Part shown: piece by piece, positions 60,348-64,000 of the stretch
Layout of the letters: every line of letters begins with the position of its first letter
How positions within the stretch are numbered: the first letter of the stretch is position 1
From: Streptosporangium lutulentum
Lineage (GTDB): Bacteria; Actinomycetota; Actinomycetes; Streptosporangiales; Streptosporangiaceae
Direction: 5' to 3'
Assembly (NCBI RefSeq): GCF_030811455.1
Contig: NZ_JAUSQU010000001.1
Coordinates: 2,914,001-2,978,000 of the forward strand
Length of the DNA: 64,000 nucleotides
Position numbers and translations under genes: made by a program
The notes under the pieces: model-generated
What the model was told of the DNA's origin: nothing
The model's input: only the letters and a program-made list of their open reading frames with translations
Databases searched by the model: none

Positions 60348-61548
60348 TTAGATTCAAAGAGTCAAGGCAACACATTGGGCCGGGGTTCGGTAGCCGAGGC
60401 ACTTGCGGGGGCGGTTGTTCAGTCGGGCGGCCAGGGCGTCGAGGTCAGCTTGGCTGTACAGGCTCAGATCGATGCCTTTTGGTAGATATTGCCGGATCAG
60501 TTTGTTCGTGTTCTCGTTTGTGCCCCGCTGCCATGGGCTGCGCGGTGCCGCGAAGAAGACGTCGACGCCGGTCGCTTCGGTCAGTAGCTGGTGGCTGGCG
60601 AGTTCCATACCGCGGTCCCAGGTCACAGTGCTGAGCAGGCGAGCATCCATCAGTGAGAACGCCTGCTGCAGGGCAGGGATGACCGTCGTGGTGTGACGGC
60701 TGGGTAGCGCGACCATGGTCAGGTAGCGGGACTTGCGGTCGACCAGCGTCGCGACCTGGCTGTTCTTGGCTCCGACGATGAGATCGCCTTCGAGGTGGCC
60801 GAGCTCGGTTCGGGCGTTGGCTGCGTCAGGCCGTTCCTCGATCGGCCGTGCCCCGATGATCTGGGAACGCCACTGGCCCTTGACCGTGTTCTTCTTGTTT
60901 TTGCGGATGGGACGGCGCGTGCGCAGCTTGGTGCACAGCTCACGCGGGATCACTTTCCAGCGAGTCGTGTAGATCGCGCGGTAGATGCTTTCGTGGCTGA
61001 TCCGCATGAGCGGGTTGCCGGCGTGCATCAGCCGCAGATGTCCCACGATCTGCTCCGGGGACCACTCGTTGTCGAGCAGTTCGATCACCAGCTGGCGCAG
61101 CACCGGGTTGTCCTGCAGGGCGGACGGTTTTGGGCGACGTGCCTGCTCTTGAGCGCGTTGCTCGGCGGCGACCGCACGGTACTTCACTCGGCCGCCGTTG
61201 CGGGCGACCTCACGGCTCACCGTGGATGCCGGGCGGCCGATCGACATGGCGATCGAACGTAGTGAGGCTCCAGCCTCGATGCCGCGAGAGATCGATTCCC
61301 GGTCCTCGGCGCTCAAACGGTCGGCCCGGCGCACCCGCTCGGCCGGCGCGATGCCGCCATGGTGCTTCAGCACCGTGAAAACCGACCCCGGGGGCTTGCC
61401 CAGTGCCCGGGAGATCACGCTGATGGAGTCACCGGCGCGCCACCGCCGCCACAAGTCTTCTTTCATCGCATCCGACATTCCCGGCCGACCCATCCGAGCC
61501 ACGATCCACCCATCCACTAGCAGCGTTGCGTTGATCGTTTGAATCTAA
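60348..61548 (-). mobile_element. IS30-family element inside IS3 (copy B)
   Basis: 1201 bp, ends TTAGATTCA, flanked by GGCC (60344-60347 and 61549-61552). Identical in length and insertion point, and nearly identical in sequence, to the element at 49890-51090. Confidence 0.92.
60354..61502 (-). CDS. IS30-family transposase (copy B)
   Basis: A 382-residue IS30 transposase, differing from the copy at 49936-51084 by only two residues (I instead of T after WRSQI, V instead of L before TWDRG). All catalytic blocks (GHLEGDLIVG, TWDRGMELASH, RGTNENTNKLIRQY) are intact. Confidence 0.94.
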   Translation of the reverse strand: MARMGRPGMSDAMKEDLWRRWRAGDSISVISRALGKPPGSVFTVLKHHGGIAPAERVRRADRLSAEDRESISRGIEAGASLRSIAMSIGRPASTVSREVARNGGRVKYRAVAAEQRAQEQARRPKPSALQDNPVLRQLVIELLDNEWSPEQIVGHLRLMHAGNPLMRISHESIYRAIYTTRWKVIPRELCTKLRTRRPIRKNKKNTVKGQWRSQIIGARPIEERPDAANARTELGHLEGDLIVGAKNSQVATLVDRKSRYLTMVALPSRHTTTVIPALQQAFSLMDARLLSTVTWDRGMELASHQLLTEATGVDVFFAAPRSPWQRGTNENTNKLIRQYLPKGIDLSLYSQADLDALAARLNNRPRKCLGYRTPAQCVALTL

Positions 61549-61575
61549 GGCCGCCTTCTTCGCGGCCGAGAGTCG

Positions 61576-62460
61576 ATGACGCTCGCCAAGTACGAGCTGA
61601 TCGATGCGGAGAAGGCCCACCACGCGATCGCCCGGATGTGCGTCTGGCTGCAGGTATCTCGTTCGGGCTACTACGAGTGGCGCGAGCGGCCGGCCTCGGC
61701 CACCGCGCAACGCCGCGCGCTGCTCACCCAGTTGGTCGCCGAAGTCTTCGCTGACTCGCACGAGACCTATGGCTACCGGCGGGTGCACGCCGCCCTGCTG
61801 CGTCGTGGCGAGCGCTGCTCGGCCGAACTGATCCGCGCCTTGATGCGCGAGCTGGGCCTGACCCCGGCCCAGATGCGGGCGTTTAGGCCCACCACCACCG
61901 TGCAGGGCGACTATCGCGGCATCCCCGACCTGGTCGGGCGTGACTTCACCGCTGAGCGGCCGGGCGCCAAGCTGGTCGGCGACATCACGTACATCCCCAC
62001 CTGGGAGGGCTTCCTGTACTTGGCCACGGTCATCGACTGCCATAGCAAGGCGGTTCTCGGCTGGGCGATGGCTGATCACTACCGCACTGAGCTCATCAAG
62101 GACGCGATCCGGATGGCGGCCGGCACTGGGTTGCTCCAGTCAGGCGCCGTTTTCCACTCCGACCGCGGCTCGAACTACACCTCAGATGAGTTCGGCCGGT
62201 TCCTGACCGGCTTAGGAATCCGTCGCTCGGTCGGCCGCACCGGTGTCTGCTATGACAACGCGATGGCCGAGTCGTTCTTCGCCGCGATCAAGAACGAATG
62301 GCTCCACCGCTTCGTCTTCACCACCCGAGCCAAAGCGAAACGGCAGGTCATCCGCTACATCGAAGGGTTCTACAACCAGCGGCGCCTGCACTCGGCGCTC
62401 GGCTACCGGACGCCGCTTGAAGTGCTCAACGAGTCCCTTTCATCCCAACCAGCCGCATAG
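61576..62460 (+). CDS. IS3-family orfB transposase (composite B)
   Basis: A 294-residue rve transposase: HHAIARMCVWLQVSRSGYYE, ETYGYRRVHAALLRRGERCS, GDITYIPTWEGFLYLATVID, FHSDRGSNYTSDEFGRFLTG and NAMAESFFAAIKNEWLHRF. Intact. About 85 % identical by eye to the one at 48978; differences are spread over the whole length. Confidence 0.93.
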   Translation: MTLAKYELIDAEKAHHAIARMCVWLQVSRSGYYEWRERPASATAQRRALLTQLVAEVFADSHETYGYRRVHAALLRRGERCSAELIRALMRELGLTPAQMRAFRPTTTVQGDYRGIPDLVGRDFTAERPGAKLVGDITYIPTWEGFLYLATVIDCHSKAVLGWAMADHYRTELIKDAIRMAAGTGLLQSGAVFHSDRGSNYTSDEFGRFLTGLGIRRSVGRTGVCYDNAMAESFFAAIKNEWLHRFVFTTRAKAKRQVIRYIEGFYNQRRLHSALGYRTPLEVLNESLSSQPAA

Positions 62461-62504
62461 GCTACGCCCATAAGGCGGCTGTCCGGAATCATCGTGGCCC
62501 CCCA

Positions 62505-62660
62505 CATGCAGATCAGCCGCTATGTCACGGCTTCACCTCCAGTTCTGCTGGGCGCACGAGATCACCTCATTGACAAGCTTGGGAAGAGCCTGAAAGGGTC
62601 TCGCGTACAACGAAGATCATCCGACGTTTTTGGGTCTGACCCTTCAGGGAGATCACGGTA
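62505..62660. other. Leader region of the dipeptidase gene
   Basis: No gene. GGGAG at 62648-62652 is the ribosome site of the gene at 62661. TGAAAGGGTC (about 62590) and GACCCTTCA (62638-62646) are inverted repeats that could fold the leader. Confidence 0.4.
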
Positions 62661-64000
62661 ATGCGGAAGAAGCCTCTTGCACTGACACTTGGCATGTCAT
62701 TGCTCCTGTCCATGGGTGCAGCGGCTAACGCGTCCGCGACCGGCTTCGGCGAGAAGCGCTTCCAGCCGAGTGTCACCTACGATCTGTCGGTGACCGATGC
62801 CGAGCGCAACGCGATCCACGCGGAAGTCGAGGCGTTGGCTGGACGCGTCAACAATGCGCGGGCAGGGGACGGCACCTACGACCCGCTCAGTCTGATCGGG
62901 GCGATGCTGGACGGGTCGAGCTACGACTCCATCTCCCGAGGCGGCACGGCCGCGACGGCGTACCCCTTCCCGGTCAGCAACACCGAAGCCAACCAGAACG
63001 AGTACGACCGCAAGGTCGCCAAGCTCGCCTGGGTGGTCAAGCTGGCCACCGACCTGGGTTTTCCGGTGGTCGTCCAACGCCAGCCCGACAAGTACGTCTA
63101 CGCAGAGATCGGTGACCCGGACGCCCCGGAGATGGTCATGGCGTTGAGCCACCTCGACTCGCCGACGGCTTCCGTTTCGCCGGCCCAGCTGGCGCGCTGG
63201 CGGGACGCCGATGGCAACCTCGGCACTCCTGGTGCGTACCACTCGCCCTATGTCCAGGACGGCTGGGTCTACGGGGCGGGCATGCAGGACGACAGCGGCC
63301 CGACGCTGGCGACGCTGCTCGCGGCCAAGGCGCTGCTCGAGGCGGGGTTGCCCCTCGACCGACGCATCCGCATCGTCATGGGAATCTACGAAGACGGCGG
63401 TCCCGGCACGCCCTCGACGACGAACACCGCCACCTTCCAGCCCATCCCGTACAACTCGAACCCGAGCTTCTACGACAACTGGGCCTACAAGAACCTCAAC
63501 CGGGAGGAAATCCCGATCGCGGCCTACACCTCCGACTCGCGGTTCCCGGTCATCGTCGGCAACTCCGGATCGGTGACCCCGTCGGTGTCGATGAGCTTGT
63601 CCGCAGACAGCACCAAGGCCTTCCGGCTGACGGATGCCACAGCCGGCGTCACCCTGCGTGAAGGCGATCCGACGCTCAAGGACATCGCCTACGGCAGCAC
63701 CACGCAGATCGCCTCCCGGGCAACCTTCACCCTCGACGTGGCGGGGGTCCGCTCCACCGAGCGCGACCGATTCGTAGCGGCGATCACCGCCGCCGCGACC
63801 ACGAAGGGTTGGCTCCCGGCTGCTCCCCGCACCACCCCCAAGGTGCAGACCACGATCACCGGCGACTCGCTCACGCTGGAGATCAACACCGATGTGGCGA
63901 TGGAGATGCCGACCCCGCAGTATGGCAAGAATGCCGTCGTGTGGGGGATGTTCCTTCTCTCCAAGGGACTCGGCGCACTGAGAATCACGGCCGCCGACAT
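62661..64000 (+). CDS. Secreted M20-family dipeptidase, runs off the window
   Basis: At least 446 residues; the frame is open at the window's end. A signal peptide (RKKPLALTLGMSLLLSMGAA, cleavage near ANASA) precedes an M20 metallopeptidase: VMALSHLDSPTASVSP with the HxD metal-ligand pair, WVYGAGMQDDSGPTLATLLA with the bridging Asp, and VMGIYEDGGPGTPS with the catalytic Glu. The order and spacing fit the PepV-like branch of zinc dipeptidases. ATG 62661 has GGGAG 8 bases upstream. It probably releases amino acids from peptides outside the cell, as the S33 enzyme would. Confidence 0.85.
   Translation, partial: MRKKPLALTLGMSLLLSMGAAANASATGFGEKRFQPSVTYDLSVTDAERNAIHAEVEALAGRVNNARAGDGTYDPLSLIGAMLDGSSYDSISRGGTAATAYPFPVSNTEANQNEYDRKVAKLAWVVKLATDLGFPVVVQRQPDKYVYAEIGDPDAPEMVMALSHLDSPTASVSPAQLARWRDADGNLGTPGAYHSPYVQDGWVYGAGMQDDSGPTLATLLAAKALLEAGLPLDRRIRIVMGIYEDGGPGTPSTTNTATFQPIPYNSNPSFYDNWAYKNLNREEIPIAAYTSDSRFPVIVGNSGSVTPSVSMSLSADSTKAFRLTDATAGVTLREGDPTLKDIAYGSTTQIASRATFTLDVAGVRSTERDRFVAAITAAATTKGWLPAAPRTTPKVQTTITGDSLTLEINTDVAMEMPTPQYGKNAVVWGMFLLSKGLGALRITAAD

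Larger units (their letters stand above)
60017..62504 (+). mobile_element. IS3-family element carrying an IS30 (composite B)
   Basis: Same design and ends as composite A (TGAGG/CCCCA outer bases, GATTCCGGACAG near both ends) but in opposite orientation. The IS30 lies at 60348-61548. No matching 3-bp duplication is seen at the outer flanks (CCC left, CAT right), so the element may have recombined. The IS3 part has diverged clearly from composite A, the IS30 part has not. Confidence 0.85.

Noticed and set aside
60017..62504. Target duplication for composite B
   Set aside because: The outer flanks (CCC and CAT) do not match, so no duplication is claimed.
1..64000. CRISPR array, tRNA or rRNA genes
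   Set aside because: I saw no regular short repeats with unique spacers, no CCA-type or cloverleaf segment and no rRNA-like sequence while reading through; weak tRNA candidates could be missed without a scan.

Overview
The window is high-GC actinobacterial DNA. GTG and TTG starts are common, DHA2-type MFS pumps sit beside TetR, HxlR or WYL regulators, an ECF sigma gene is coupled to a single-TM partner, and secreted S33 (tripeptidyl-aminopeptidase-like) hydrolases are present. These gene families point to the Streptosporangiales (Nonomuraea/Streptosporangium type), but no rRNA or housekeeping gene is present to confirm this. It reads as a decaying accessory region: at least ten insertion sequences or IS remnants (IS30, IS3, IS630, IS701, IS5, IS21, IS256, IS481 types), several nested, lie among intact small operons and many gene fragments.

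Layout. 1-1387: a lower-GC orphan polymorphic-toxin tail (Hint domain, in-frame amber stop, toxin tip) with its likely immunity gene, cut by an IS30. 1388-4240: an IS30 abutting an old IS3 that itself carries a 1299-bp IS3. 4315-6759: MFS pump with divergent TetR and palindromic operator. 6759-10686: IS630 (interrupted by a 1313-bp IS3) and IS701, both at one CTAG. 11026-12656: ECF sigma factor and partner, then hairpins. 12826-20540: transposase pieces, TPR protein, two DHA2 pumps, HxlR regulator, broken response regulator and broken WYL regulator. 20745-27427: SDR fragment, small secreted protein, RidA/CGNR pair, IS5/IS21/IS256 remnants, GNAT/XRE-cupin pair, lipoprotein. 27498-30475: LysR, quinone-reductase-like enzyme, alpha/beta hydrolase and a truncated SDR. 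30532-33972: an S33 hydrolase broken by the second identical 1313-bp IS3, plus a MerR stub. 33992-38602: TetR, fragments, SpoIIM-like protein, SnoaL-like protein, sigma factor with SnoaL-like tail. 39008-54352: two related MerR clusters (MerR, SDRs, NTF2-like, GPP34, small membrane protein) and a large LuxR regulator. 54690-58728: fragments, methyltransferase, XRE-cupin and an intact S33 hydrolase. 60017-62504: a second IS3 carrying an IS30. 62661-end: secreted M20 dipeptidase running off the window.

The most striking signal is regulatory. Six sites share a MerR-type promoter layout: TTGAC(C/T), exactly 19 bases, then TNNNNT, with a GTGT/ACAC dyad filling the spacer. Four of them (A, B after removal of an IS, D and E) lie roughly 25-50 bases ahead of a start codon, for two S33 hydrolases, a small membrane protein followed by GPP34, and a small-TM/SDR/NTF2-like operon. 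A fifth precedes a broken SDR. Three MerR genes or remnants of one subfamily lie in the same loci. This looks like a scattered MerR regulon now being dismantled by insertion sequences; in one case an IS sits exactly between the Shine-Dalgarno and the start codon of a regulon gene. All functional calls are read from the sequence by eye, without database searches.
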